DNA of 64,000 nucleotides from Nothopassalora personata. Taxonomy: Eukaryota > Ascomycota > Dothideomycetes > Mycosphaerellales > Mycosphaerellaceae. Each line of letters starts with the position of its first letter. The first letter of the stretch is position 1. The notes under the pieces are model-generated. The model saw only the letters and a list, made by a program, of their open reading frames with translations. It made no database searches and had not been told where the DNA came from. The stretch is taken from the NCBI GenBank assembly GCA_033816765.1, contig CM066288.1:3534001-3598000 (forward strand). The letters run 5' to 3'. The position numbers and the translations under genes were made by a program. Below are positions 36,060 through 46,205 of the stretch, one piece after another.

Positions 36060-37210
36060 CCTGCTACACTAGTGGCTCTTCTCGATAGTTACCAGCACCA
36101 GGCTTTGACTACAGGACTCCTCTTCTCGGCGCATCACAGCATGCACGACATGGTGATCAGCCACCACTAAGCGCGACTTCCCTTTTATCCTTCTAACCGC
36201 CTGGCGCCGCCGGCTCCGCACTACCGCTAGAGCAAGCGTCCACCATTCACCGGCGCTGCCCTGGCACCACCATCACTAGCAGGTGTTTCTCGGACTCCTA
36301 TTGGCCTATGGCAAAAGGACCGGAAACACCCCTGTCACTAGCAGCGGTGCAGCGCATAAGCACCTGCAACGGCGCAGCCAATCACAGGCGCCGAAACACC
36401 ATCAACCTCGCTGCTGGCAGCATCACCATCACCACCTCCGTTACTATATCACAACGATCGTCATGACATCATCGATGCCTCCATTATCGTCCTTACCTCA
36501 CTCAGAGACAACATCTCCACCCGCAGCACCTGCAGCACTACCGTCGATGGGATGATCCTTGCCCTAAGCAGAAAGATAAGACCTTCACAAGCTATAAAGA
36601 CCTTTCATTAGGCAAAAGAGTTCCCACTAGGACGTAGCTGAATAGTAATCTCTACCTAAGGCAGGAAGCGGAGTTCTCTAAGACCGTGACCGAAGTCACA
36701 TATACGTGGTCATTAGATAGCAGCAAGGCACCCTAATTGCCGAAGCAACAGCGTACTATAACACCTAGGATTTTGATCAAGAATGGAGCGGACATTGAAG
36801 CGGACGATAGGCCAAGCAATAAATTCAGCAGATATAATAACCCCTAGGACTCGAACCCACAACCTTACATGTCCGTTAAAATACAGGGAGATAGCACGCC
36901 TTGCAGTTTAGTACTATAAGAACAGCTTAGCCACCCCACCGGACAAGAATCACATCGCTTAGAACCTATTATATAGGTTAACTGCAGTGTAAGGGACTTA
37001 GTAAGATTATGAATAGGGATGTGAGGCTAGGACAATAGCCTTACCTAAAACGCTAACTTAGCGCCCTACTATGCAGCTTATAATAGAGCTCTAACAAGCG
37101 TACAGCAACGACGCCTTACGTCATAGGTGGGTAGGTGGGGTGATAGGTAATAGATAGGGTGCACGCGATTATATGCAATTAGCTTATTCACCTGCAAGCC
37201 GCACGAGCTA
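36060..37210 (+). other. Element B 3' untranslated region with low RIP
   Basis: The stretch between the end of RNase H and the 3' LTR keeps many CpA and TpG dinucleotides, most clearly at 36080-36560, in contrast to the body of the element. A 90-codon plus frame (36283-36555) is His, Pro and Ser rich and not convincing. A tRNA-like promoter motif on the minus strand is listed separately. Confidence 0.5.
36847..36933 (-). promoter_or_regulatory. tRNA-like Pol III promoter motifs (A and B box)
   Basis: On the minus strand TGGCTAAGCTG (36933-36923) fits the A-box consensus and GGTTCGAGTCC (36857-36847) fits the B-box consensus, 65 bp apart. The flanking bases do not form a tRNA acceptor stem, so this is not a functional tRNA gene. 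It may be a tRNA-derived SINE head or a tRNA relic inside element B. Confidence 0.45.
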
Positions 37211-37218
37211 AGGGGGTG

Positions 37219-37424
37219 TGTCACGATCTAAGCGTGCACTGGCGCTGTAGCCTAATTAAACCTAAGGCAGTAGCGGCCAAGAATTAGGTGATATTAATTA
37301 GTTACCTGCAGCCTTTCTACAAGCAGCCCTTTCAATTCTAGCTTAGACACATGCAATCTACTATCTGCTTTTAAGACACCTTTATAAGCCCATTTCATAA
37401 CTTCCAACCACTTATAACGTGATA
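37219..37424 (+). repeat. 3' LTR of element B
   Basis: This is the less mutated partner, starting TGTCACGATC and ending CGTGATA, preceded by the purine tract and followed by CATCT. Confidence 0.88.
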
Positions 37425-37429
37425 CATCT

Positions 37430-38972
37430 AACTCTAGTAAGTAAAGTATATTGCGAAGGAGGAGGGTAGTCTCTTAACTAAGATAGTTCTTTATAACCTA
37501 CTCTAATTCTCCTTTAGTTATAAGAGATCCTTACCTAACGGCCTATAAGAAGCATATAGGCCTTAGTCTTAGCCTAACATTCTAAAGGTCTATAAGATTA
37601 TTATAGATATAGAAGGATATGCCTATATTATAGACTTTGTCTATTAACATTAGGTTTAATGCGGTAGCTACTATCCTTCCTATGTATACTAGTTGTACAA
37701 CTGTAATAGCTACTCTAGACCTCCTATGTAGTTATCTCTAGTCCCTATTACTATTAGAGCTGTACTCCTAATTAGATAATAAGTCTAACTAGTTATTGAT
37801 TACTATAGCAATCCTCTTCCTAGGGGATTTGCTGCCCTTTACCTTCTTTACCCTATCCTTTAGGGTGTCTTTACCCTTCTTAGACCTATTCCTAGGATTC
37901 TTCTCTAGATGCTACTTGTAGTAGTTCGCGTTAGTATGCTTATATAAGTATTATATACACTGCTTACTATTATTCTTACTTAAGAATGCTCTAATAAAGC
38001 TATTACTAGGCTTGTAGGTAGTAGGTACTTACTCCTTCCTAAGAGTTGTGAATATTCTCTCTAGGGTAGTTAATTCTAGGGGATTGTTATGTCTCTATAT
38101 CCTAAGCTATTCGACATAGTTTAGACCTTTAACAAAGTATAATCTATAGATGCTATCTAGGAGAACAAAAAAGGATTTAAGCCTTAACTTATTATTAACT
38201 AGGAAAGATCTAATAAATTGCTCTATAGTAGTCTTATTATTATTTACCTATACTTAAAAGTCTTTATAGTACTTTAATATATTAGGTCTTGCAGCATCTA
38301 GTTTAATGTGCCTAACTGCCTTTAGAGTATTATATAGATCAATTGTAATAACTAGCTTATATGTTGCCTTAATTAAATTATACAATTCCTTAGCTAACTT
38401 ATCTACATCTCTAAAGTTTAGCCTTAGGGTAGAATCTAATCTAGCTATAATAATGCTATATGCTTATATGTCCTCTTTCTTCTATCGCTTATAGGCAGCT
38501 TTATATCCTATACTACTAGTAATGTCCTAAGGGGCTTTATTCTAGGTAGTCTTATCTTAGACATTCTTAGTTATATCTTAGGGTTGATTATAAGCTGCCC
38601 TATTTAGAGCGTACTTTAGGTTAACCTAGTCTAGATTATAGATTACGTATCTAACTAGATCCTTCTCTAGCAGTACGCTAATTAGTATAGATTTCTATGC
38701 CTAGAACTACACGCCTTTCCTAAGCACCTAGTTGTCCTTAGCGGATCTTACTAGGTTACTAGAGGTGTTGTTTCTAAACTCTATACCTAGTCTAGCTCTT
38801 TTAGATGCTATACTACGGTACTAGTGCTTAGTGCCGATCTTCTATAGTAGTTCTTAAATCAATTAGGTAGTTGTCCGTAAAACAAATGTAGGGTCGAGTC
38901 CACTAGCAAGGCAAGCTAATCCTTAATAGAGCTTCGATGACGATTTAGGTTTTAAATTGAATAGGTAGAGGA
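37430..38972 (-). pseudogene. Element A gag and upstream region
   Basis: This is the minus-strand segment between the 5' LTR/primer site of element A and the insertion of B. By position it should encode Gag and the start of pol. It is rich in TAG/TAA on the minus strand and has no intact domain I can name. It joins 29301 when element B and one CATCT copy are removed. Confidence 0.6.
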
Positions 38973-38990
38973 GCACCCGGGCTTATAACC
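38973..38990 (-). other. Primer binding site of element A (half-tRNA type)
   Basis: Directly inside the 5' LTR the minus strand reads GGTTATAAGCCCGGGTGC. GGTTATGAGCCC, with one RIP-type G-to-A change, is complementary to the anticodon stem-loop of fungal initiator methionine tRNA, whose CAU anticodon lies in GGGCUCAUAACC. This is the primer mode known from Drosophila copia, in which a tRNA half cut in the anticodon loop primes reverse transcription. Confidence 0.65.
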
Positions 38991-39166
38991 TATTATATTT
39001 AGGTATTTGACGAGTACAAGCTTCCAGATTAAAACGATAGGGTGGATTAGTAACCCTCATGAATTGCCACAAGGTGTGAGACTATCTAGCTACAGAAAAC
39101 AGTGTGATATAGTATGTGTGTGCCAAGTCCTGACTAACATGGACCTTGGTCACCTGATTCACAACA
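38991..39166 (-). repeat. 5' LTR of element A
   Basis: This is the partner of the LTR at 4822-4997 and has the same length. Its inner (left) end reads TATTAT where the other copy has TGTTGT, while its outer half is intact and ends in CACAACA-type sequence. Together the two LTRs show RIP fading out at the outer edges of the nest. Confidence 0.88.
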
Positions 39167-39274
39167 TCTCGCGATCCTCACGCTAAGGTACTAACGGTCA
39201 TCGTCCAGTCGCTATAGTCATGCTCTCAGCATCCAAAGCCATAACGCCAGTACCGATCGTATGCTCATGCCAAG

Positions 39275-39935
39275 CTAGTACTTGGCCCTTGGTGGCGGAG
39301 GGTAGTATCCTTGTCGCGCAGGCGTCACATACATCTCGTCGCGATAGTATGGTTGCCTCGAACCCGCATACACGTTCGCCGACCTGCTCCTGCTCCTCGG
39401 TCGCGCGATGCCAGAGTCGTAGCTTCCACGCTTGATGACGGGTCCTGTCGAATAGCTCCTCCTTCGCTCCTTCTTCATTCGGTGCCGCTGTCGCATGTTC
39501 GGGTACTCGAGTATCACGTACCAGGCGTGCACGATTCCTGGTACCCATCCGAGGAAACACAGGCCGATGTTGATCTAGAACGTTAGTAAGTTAGTAGATG
39601 TCGAGCGATAGGGGAAAAGGTTCATGCTATCGTGCCCTAGCAAGCAACTTCTCTCAGCACAGCCCTACAGGGCTCTGCTGAGGTGCGGTGCTGTCGCTGT
39701 CTCAGACAGTCTAGCCACCTCGAGACGTTGCAAGCCTGGACACGACTGTATGTACTCCCCAGAATTTACTAACAAGCAGTTGCACGCCGCAGCCATCGCG
39801 AATGAAGACTGCAAGAGGCGGAAGGAAGATGGCAATCACGCCGAGAATCGCGCCTCCCTGGTGGACAATGTGAGCTGGTGTCACAAGAGATCGCAGTCGC
39901 GCCACCATACCAAACCCATGTTGGGATGGTTGCAA
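39275..39935 (-). CDS. pmp3: Plasma membrane proteolipid 3 (PMP3/UPF0057 family)
   Basis: Exons on the minus strand are 39935..39774 and 39574..39275, joined across a 199-bp intron (GTTAGT..CTAG). The joined product has two hydrophobic segments that define the family: GVIAIFLPPLAVFIRDGCG, then VQLLINIGLCFLGWVPGIVHAWYVIL. The tail is basic and Tyr/Arg-rich (RRRSYSTGP to PPPPRAKY), longer than in yeast Pmp3. Family members are small plasma-membrane proteins that limit cation influx and respond to salt stress. The start could be Met-1 or Met-10 of the first exon; a further upstream exon cannot be excluded. The stop codon lies only 104 bp from the retroelement nest, which therefore sits in its 3' flank. 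Confidence 0.78.
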
Positions 39936-40769
39936 CAGATGTGGTGTTGGTTTGAAGATCTGCCGCAGCGGTATACTTCTTCTGACAGTTTGCTGGTGGG
40001 TTCACTGGTTGCAGAGAGGTGGTTGGAATAGAAGGTGGTGTAAGTTTCTGATATCTGATTTCGTGGTCGTCAGCCTTCTTCCAGGCGGCCGTTTCACCGG
40101 TCATAAATGTGAACATGGATATACTGACTTGCATAGCCAGGCACGGGTCACATCACATGTGCACTGACGAAATGCCAAGCCGAGTGGCAGCCGCGTGGGT
40201 CCGGCCTGCAGTTGCTGATGCGAGTTGTTGCAGGCTGAAAGTACCCGGATGTATAGGGCAAAGCTATGCGAAATGCGAGTGGCGATACCATGTGAAATAC
40301 TCGCAAGCTTCCAGGTTCTGTTCATTGGAGTCGCTCCTTCTTGTAGAACATCAGGTAAGAACGCGAGGTGGTACTGCGTGAGCACATGTATGGATTGGAC
40401 AAGGAAAGTGGCACTATATTACAAAAGTACGGAATGACTAAGAAGAATGTTCAGGGACCTACCTTTATCGAGCCTTTCTTAATGACTGCGCCTCTTCCAA
40501 CGATCGAGTTGCCGGTCAACATCGCGCGGCGCTGAAGCCAAAGCCTCGTGGATATCGATGAATCGACTCCGTCGCCTTCGTGGGCATGGCAGCGTCTGGA
40601 CTCGGACTTGAGGCCCGTACTTGACCTTCTGCTCGATGAGCTTGTGCTTGCGTGCCCAGCAGCGGAGGTGTCACACACCAGCGTTACGTGCTCGATGCCG
40701 ACAGGCAAGGTAACCGACAAGCTCGGCATTTGCGCCAGAGTCCATCAATGATGTTCATGTCGCCGCCGA
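39936..40769. other. Intergenic region; nothing supported
   Basis: About 830 bp upstream of PMP3. Overlapping frames exist on both strands but none has a recognisable domain or plausible composition. It probably holds the PMP3 promoter. Confidence 0.5.
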
Positions 40770-41886
40770 AAGGTGGCGCTGCGAAGCAATTTGGTGGATC
40801 TCAAGCTTTCGAAGCAATCCAGAGTCCTTCAAGGAGACGATGCCTTGTTCTCCAGCGCCGAAAAATAGGTCCGATGTCAATGCCAAATCAACGAGAATTT
40901 AGCTGCTATCCTTGGCGACTGCACCTGCAAACGCGACGGCGTTCCAATCATGTTTGCATCCATGCCATTGTGTCGCATGCGAGTAGCGAAAAGATGAAAC
41001 ACAAGGCATGCGGGAGAGAAGCTCCCCAATACCGCCGGCATCATGCAACACCCTCAAGAGGCAGCCTCTGCAGATTCGCAATGTGGTTCGGAGAGGTCCA
41101 AGCGAACGGTATGCCAGTATATCCGTCATTAACGGAAATCGGATTCGAGACCCAAAGCTCTGTCAAGCTTGGCATGGACATGAAAGGTTCCACAACGGCG
41201 AGCCCTCCACGAGGATATGAGTCGTACTCAATAGGCTCGAAGGGGAGTAGACGCTCGAGGTGCCAAGGGGCCAAGCCAGGCGGAGTTGAGCATCGCTTCT
41301 CGTTTTTAAGAAGAACATCGAGTACTTTCTTGCAGCCTTCGGCTTCTCTGGTGACGAGACTCCAATGTGGTGGAACTTTGAGAGTCTCCAATTCAGGTAA
41401 GAGAGTCAGCAGAAATACAGTGCGGTAGCTTCCATCGACGTATCACTCTGGGCCGTCTATGAGCATGGTCGTCTTCCAGTCTTCCAGTCTTCCGCATCCA
41501 CGCCGGCCAGCGCCAGCCAAGGCGAGTCAACAATCAGCTGTTGTTGCTTCTCACGGTCGTGGCGCGGCGGGAGCTGGACCGTTCACCCCGATCGTAATGA
41601 CTATCGCATTCCGTCAGGTCAAGCGTCTCCATGCACAGTCCAAACAGCGGCTCGTTGAGTACAGCTTGCGATACACGAGACCATGTGGGGTTGGGGGATT
41701 TTCCAATATGCAAATTCTGCCACGCTCCTGAGAGCGTGGCGCATGATGCATTCCAACTTCAAAGAGCGTTTTGCAGGACAGCGCAAGGCCTTCGAAGCCG
41801 CTACGACGGCGATAGGCGAGGGTGAGCTGAACGATGTAGTCCAGCAGCTCAGTGGGGAGACCTAGGAGAGATATGATTGCGCGCAT
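40770..41886 (-). pseudogene. F-box protein gene remnant
   Basis: A minus-strand frame starts at 41886 (MRAIISLLGLPTELLDYIVQ..SCKTLFEVG), a good F-box start; F-box proteins usually recruit substrates to SCF ubiquitin ligases. The same frame carries three or four TGA codons between 41614 and 41440. It then reads well again (LLPELETLKVPPHWSLV at about 41430-41370, and 41391-41041). A frameshift near 41070 leads to another good stretch (SRMPCVSSFRYSHATQWHGCKHDWNAVAFAG). TGA in place of likely CGA plus a frameshift suggest a decayed gene. Unrecognised introns could explain part of this. Confidence 0.5.
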
Positions 41887-43732
41887 GTTCCGTCATCGCT
41901 GTAGTTGACCTTTGTCGATTTGGATGGAAATGAGCAAAGTCGACGTACATGTATGTGATTTGGAGGATGCCTAGGAGCGGGTCTTGCTTCAGAATATCCA
42001 TTAGTTACATAAATGGTGGCGCCTCATGCTGCACATCGATGCTGTCGATGCTCAGCTCAGCTTGCGACACAGCTTCAAGCATATTGAGCTCAGGTCTGCG
42101 ACAGTGACCATGTTAAACATCTCACTCTCCTTCATGAAAGACAACAATCCACCGGAGTTGCAAGAAAGTGTCTAGGCGTGATAGTGCACGTGACCCAGGG
42201 GAGAAAATCCCGTCGTCAAACGTCATCTCCTTGTCTCTCAACATTGCCAATCTTATTACATGCTGTTTGAGCACCGATTGGCGGAGCTGGGATAGATTGA
42301 AAAGCTGGTCCCCCTGAACTGTACAAGTCGCCCTGCACCTCACGAGGAGGCCCTGTTGCGAGAAATACGCCCGCACGCGATCAATTGCACGATGTGAGCG
42401 GAAGTGCTCGCAGCGGGATTGCGTGGTCGCAGCATGCCGATGCTGTCCACGCGAGCAAGCCGTTGCACAGTCCAGGTTCATGGGAGTGGAGCAATGCGCG
42501 CCGAACGCCGTGTACCCGTTGCGTGAAAAAGTACAGTACATATTACGGTGCAGCTGGATGGCGGTCGTGTTTCATGTTTCATTGCCCCGTTGAAGATGAG
42601 GTGCAATCGTTCAGGCAAAGGGAAGTCGTCGGATGTGACCGCTACAGCATCGAAGCCACTCGCTGGGCGGCCAATTGTCAGCGGGGGTGTGAGCGGGCGA
42701 GCCATCGGCAGATTTCGGTGGCAAGCGCGGGTAGCCGCTTGAAGATGGGACGTCGAATGAGCCTTGTGAGACATGGTGGCAAGCCAGACGTTGGCAATCG
42801 CATGTATAATCAGCTTCATTAGCAGTGCTGTGAAATCAGCCGGCGTGGAACAGAAACAGGTAATTCAGCGTCGAGGTTCTGGCAAAGGAAATTGCTGGGC
42901 ATTTCGGCGCTGTTACGGAAACACTAAAGTAGTGTCACTGCTGTGCTGCTTTCAGCGAACCGTTCTCCACACAGCGCACCCATCATCTTGTGGTGTATAT
43001 AGCATTCTGTTCACATCAGCAGACGAGCAGACGAGCAGACGACAGCACCAGCACCAGCACCAGCACCAGCACCAGCACAGCTAGAGATAGCATTGAAGTT
43101 TTTTTGTTTCTTGCGCGCCGCCTGTTGGCTGGGTCTGGGTCCCGTCGAGCCCGTTGCTTGGCTCCAGACAGCGGTAACCGCTGCGTTGCAGCCCTCTCCT
43201 GCCCGACGGAACAGCAGCAAACTCTCACACCACAGGCCCTGCCACACGCACGCACAATACCTGCACACATAGAACCGTCCACCGGTCTCAGGCCACATAC
43301 ACACGCCGACTGCGGCGGGTGTGCATCTGCATTTGTGTCTGCGTCCAGCAGCCGGGCGGGACTCACTCGGAGCATCATCAGCAGCAAGCAGGAGCCGCCG
43401 CCGCCTCCTTTGTTCGGGCCAGAAACGAAACGAAACACGACCGCATCCTCGTCCACTCATCCACTTTCACACTTTTCCATCCGCCGGCGCAACTCTGGCT
43501 TTCAGCGCCTTGGCATCTTGCTTTTGCGGCGACGGGTCCTGGGAGCCTCGCTGGCGCTGCTGCCGGTGAAGTGAGTCGGCGCTGCAAAGCGTTCGGCGGA
43601 CATCGCGCCGTGTACGATACCTATCGAGGCCGTCCATCATCGTGTTGCTCATCCCACATCATCGTCCCTGGCTCTGATACCGATACCGATACCGCACGCC
43701 ACGACGACCCAGCGTCCTGCCGAGTCGCAATC
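41887..43732. other. Intergenic region and leader of samB
   Basis: No gene is supported. A minus-strand stretch at 42122-42300 (LKQHVIRLAMLRDKEMTFDDG) has host-like composition and could be another gene relic. Closer to samB the DNA is rich in short tandem repeats, including CACCAG units at 43043-43080 and CCGATA units near 43676-43695, and in C/T-rich tracts, as expected for a long 5' leader. Confidence 0.45.
43043..43080. repeat. CACCAG microsatellite
   Basis: About six tandem copies of a CACCAG hexamer, preceded by GAGCAGAC-type repeats. They create spurious Gln/His or Ala/Gly frames. Confidence 0.85.
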
Positions 43733-45715
43733 ATGCGCGAGGTCAACTTCAGCATCCCCAACGCAAATAAAGCCTCGGTCGGCATCACCACCGCCCTCTA
43801 TGACCGACGAGCGCTCGACTGCACCTCGACTCTCCCCCTCATCAACTCTCTGAACAATCTCGCCTACCTGACGACCTCGTCCGGACGCATTCGCGACATC
43901 CTCACCGTCGATGGCGGCATCGAGCGGCTGGTGTGCATCCTCAAGGAGGGACGGAGCAAGGACATGATGGAGATGTGGAAATGGAATCTGGCCTTCCAAT
44001 GCATAGTCAACATTGGCGTAAGAGGTTCGGAGGCGGTGCGGACACGTGTGGTAGAGGCCGACATGGTTCCCGTCATCGCCACGATCCTGGACAACTACTT
44101 CAAGGTCATGGACAAGACGAAAGAACGAACCGATTGCTCACAGAGCAAGTCAAAGTGTCCCTTCTCACGAGGCTTTTCACGCTCCTCCAACAGGACAGAG
44201 ACCCTTGATCATCGGTCTACACGGAGTCGACGGCACGCGCCCCCGCCCATCTCGATCCCAGACACGTTACCACAGCCCGATGCGGACGAGCCCGTGAGCG
44301 AGACTACTCCAACAGCGAACACGGCAGCTTTATCACTCAGTTCTCCACCAGAAAGGACAGTTTTTCAGCGCTCGCACAGTCACCACGGCTCATCAGGAGG
44401 CAGGTCGCAGTTCTCTTCCCCCGCTACTCAGGACGCCCGTCAAAGGCCTCCGACATCATCAGTGACATTGCAGGGCAACGCCGGACCAGTCTTTGTGCCC
44501 CCTGTTCGGGACATCGATCGTCTGCCGTCCATGATCCCACAACTGCACGCCGAGCTGAGCTCGCAGCCACAGTCACCCACAACACCAGGAGCACCTGTGC
44601 AAAGGCCTGGTAGTCCAAGGGCTGTGGCAAGCGCGATCCGACCGAGGCGGCGGCCATCTATCCGTCATCAATTGTCCATCTCCGGCTCCGATGATGATGG
44701 CCAGATTGAAGAAAGTGTCTCGGACGAGTCGAACGGACCTGATGCCGAGCCAGTCGTTGGCATCCAGGCCGATATTGTCATGCAGGACATCGTAGATGAC
44801 GATGGTCTACTTGAGCCTCAAGCCAATGGCATGGCAGCGCCTGACGTCTCTAGCACGGACGATGAGACCTTCAGCATCACCCATCGATCAGCTGCAGACG
44901 GCAGCACTGTCAATCCAGCAACGACACCTACGCAGGGGCAGATGAACCTTCCACCGACCCAGCTTCCTCCTCCAGTCAACGCGGTCAACGCGACACCGCT
45001 CAACCTGAGTCCACCCACATGGTACCCCTCGCGAGGCCTCCCATTCGACCGCACATCGATAAGCGTCTTGGCAGCCATGCCACGGGACGAAGACGTTCTT
45101 ATGTCGCTACAACTCCTTGCATACGTGTCAAAGTACTGCAACTTACGATCATACTTCCAGCAGTCACGATTGGTACCAAGACTCCAGATTGGCGACGAGT
45201 TGTCCGTGCTTGATGCGAACAATACCTCCGGGATTCCAGCGATGAAGACCCAGGAGGAGCTTGACGAGGAGTGGGACAATGAGTTTGTGAAGAAGCCGGC
45301 CGAGACGCCGTACAATATATTCCCATTGATCGAAAAGTTCACGGCGAAACAATCGTCCTCCCGCCACTCCAACTCAGCTTCGCCGCAACAGGGCGACATG
45401 CAGTACTGGGCTGGTGTAGTCATGCGCAATCTCTGTCGCAAGGACGACAGCCGTGGCGGCATCAGACAGTGTGCCTACTGGCAGTGCGGAAAGTGGGAAG
45501 AGTACACCCGGCAGTTCGCGAAATGCCGGCGCTGCAGACGAACAAAGTACTGCAGCAAAGAGTGCCAAAAGGGCGCGTGGGGCAGCCATCGCTTCTGGTG
45601 TGTTGCTGCCGAAGACGCAAGAGATGGCGAGCCTGGGTCGAGCGATAGACACCACCATCGCCACCACCGCTCGCAGCACCACCGCCATCACCACCACCAC
45701 CACTCACGGGAGTGA
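43733..45715 (+). CDS. samB: MYND zinc-finger protein SamB (MUB1 family)
   Basis: The 660-residue protein starts MREVNFSIPNANKASVGIT, the conserved start of the SamB/Mub1 family, so Met at 43733 is chosen although the frame is open further upstream. The N-terminal 130 residues (GIERLVCILKEGRSKDMMEMWKWNLAF) form the Armadillo-like conserved part. A long low-complexity Ser/Pro/acidic middle follows. Near residue 580 is a MYND finger (CAYWQCGKW..CRRCRRTKYCSKECQKGAWGSH). The C-terminus is a His-rich run. In yeast, Mub1 works with the ubiquitin ligase Ubr2 to degrade Rpn4; in Aspergillus, samB affects growth polarity and septation. The segment after residue 125 could hide a small intron. Confidence 0.85.
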   Translation: MREVNFSIPNANKASVGITTALYDRRALDCTSTLPLINSLNNLAYLTTSSGRIRDILTVDGGIERLVCILKEGRSKDMMEMWKWNLAFQCIVNIGVRGSEAVRTRVVEADMVPVIATILDNYFKVMDKTKERTDCSQSKSKCPFSRGFSRSSNRTETLDHRSTRSRRHAPPPISIPDTLPQPDADEPVSETTPTANTAALSLSSPPERTVFQRSHSHHGSSGGRSQFSSPATQDARQRPPTSSVTLQGNAGPVFVPPVRDIDRLPSMIPQLHAELSSQPQSPTTPGAPVQRPGSPRAVASAIRPRRRPSIRHQLSISGSDDDGQIEESVSDESNGPDAEPVVGIQADIVMQDIVDDDGLLEPQANGMAAPDVSSTDDETFSITHRSAADGSTVNPATTPTQGQMNLPPTQLPPPVNAVNATPLNLSPPTWYPSRGLPFDRTSISVLAAMPRDEDVLMSLQLLAYVSKYCNLRSYFQQSRLVPRLQIGDELSVLDANNTSGIPAMKTQEELDEEWDNEFVKKPAETPYNIFPLIEKFTAKQSSSRHSNSASPQQGDMQYWAGVVMRNLCRKDDSRGGIRQCAYWQCGKWEEYTRQFAKCRRCRRTKYCSKECQKGAWGSHRFWCVAAEDARDGEPGSSDRHHHRHHRSQHHRHHHHHHSRE

Positions 45716-46205
45716 GCTGACGAAATTGTCTATATGTGAGGCGCCTCTGCATTACGATCATCACTTTGGAAGCAAGCATAGCCACGGAGTTACTAGCGTT
45801 CCGTAACAAAACAGGGCACGAAACGAAAGAGAATCTAGGTCACGAAGTTAACTATGGTCATCAGCTCTTTTCGGACGAAGGGGCAGGCACGCGTTGAACC
45901 ATCCGGTTTGGATATTGCAATATGGGGCATGGCTGCTTTATTGCAGCAGGGATACCACAATACGCTTTTTATGAATAGCATTGGTAATGTCACCCTTGCT
46001 GCGATCGTCAGTACAGGGACTCTAATGGATGGGATGGAACGGCGTTTTTGAGCGATGTGTCGCTGGACGTTTATGGCCGGAAGGATGTTTACAGAGCATA
46101 GCTTTTAGCCTTTTTTCGAGAGTATCATTGTAACTCATGAACCTTGATATCGTTTGTCTGGTCGTCTCGTCATTCATATGATGGCTAGTGATTGATGTGG
46201 AATTA
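45716..46205. other. Convergent intergenic region between samB and ATG16
   Basis: About 490 bp between two convergent stop codons. No frame or repeat of note; it would contain both 3' ends. Confidence 0.55.

Larger units (their letters stand above)
29307..37424 (+). mobile_element. Element B: RIP-mutated copia-type LTR retrotransposon
   Basis: LTRs of 206 bp lie at 29307-29512 and 37219-37424, flanked by CATCT (29302-29306, 37425-37429). A purine tract (AAGGGGGTG) precedes the right LTR and a primer site follows the left LTR, so the element is on the plus strand. It is inserted in element A. Without N2 and S3 it is about 7.0 kb. The order gag, protease, integrase, reverse transcriptase, RNase H marks it as Ty1/copia. 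RIP is heavy in the body and lighter in the last kilobase and the 3' LTR. Confidence 0.9.
4822..39166 (-). mobile_element. Element A: RIP-mutated copia-type LTR retrotransposon containing the whole nest
   Basis: The outermost element has 176-bp LTRs at 4822-4997 and 38991-39166 and is flanked by TCTCG on both sides (4817-4821, 39167-39171). It lies on the minus strand: a purine tract (AAAGGGGGAG, complement of 4998-5009) precedes the left, 3' LTR, and the primer site adjoins the right, 5' LTR. Its own DNA, about 7.3 kb after subtracting later insertions, lies in 4998-7413, 26008-29301 and 37430-38990. Joining 26008 to 7413 without one ATAGT copy restores a continuous RNase H frame, which proves that C inserted into A. 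The body is full of TAG/TAA produced by C-to-T change at CpA, so it encodes no intact protein. Confidence 0.9.

Noticed and set aside
36841..36950. A functional tRNA gene
   Set aside because: A and B boxes fit, but the acceptor and T-stem do not pair, so no cloverleaf forms.
43011..43460. Minus-strand 146-149-codon frames opposite the samB leader
   Set aside because: They are antis­ense readings of the CACCAG microsatellite and neighbouring GC-rich DNA (runs such as AGAGAGAG in protein), with no domain.
43319..43732. N-terminal extension of samB by 138 codons
   Set aside because: The extension is low complexity and repeat-derived, whereas MREVNFSIPNANKASVGIT is the conserved family start.
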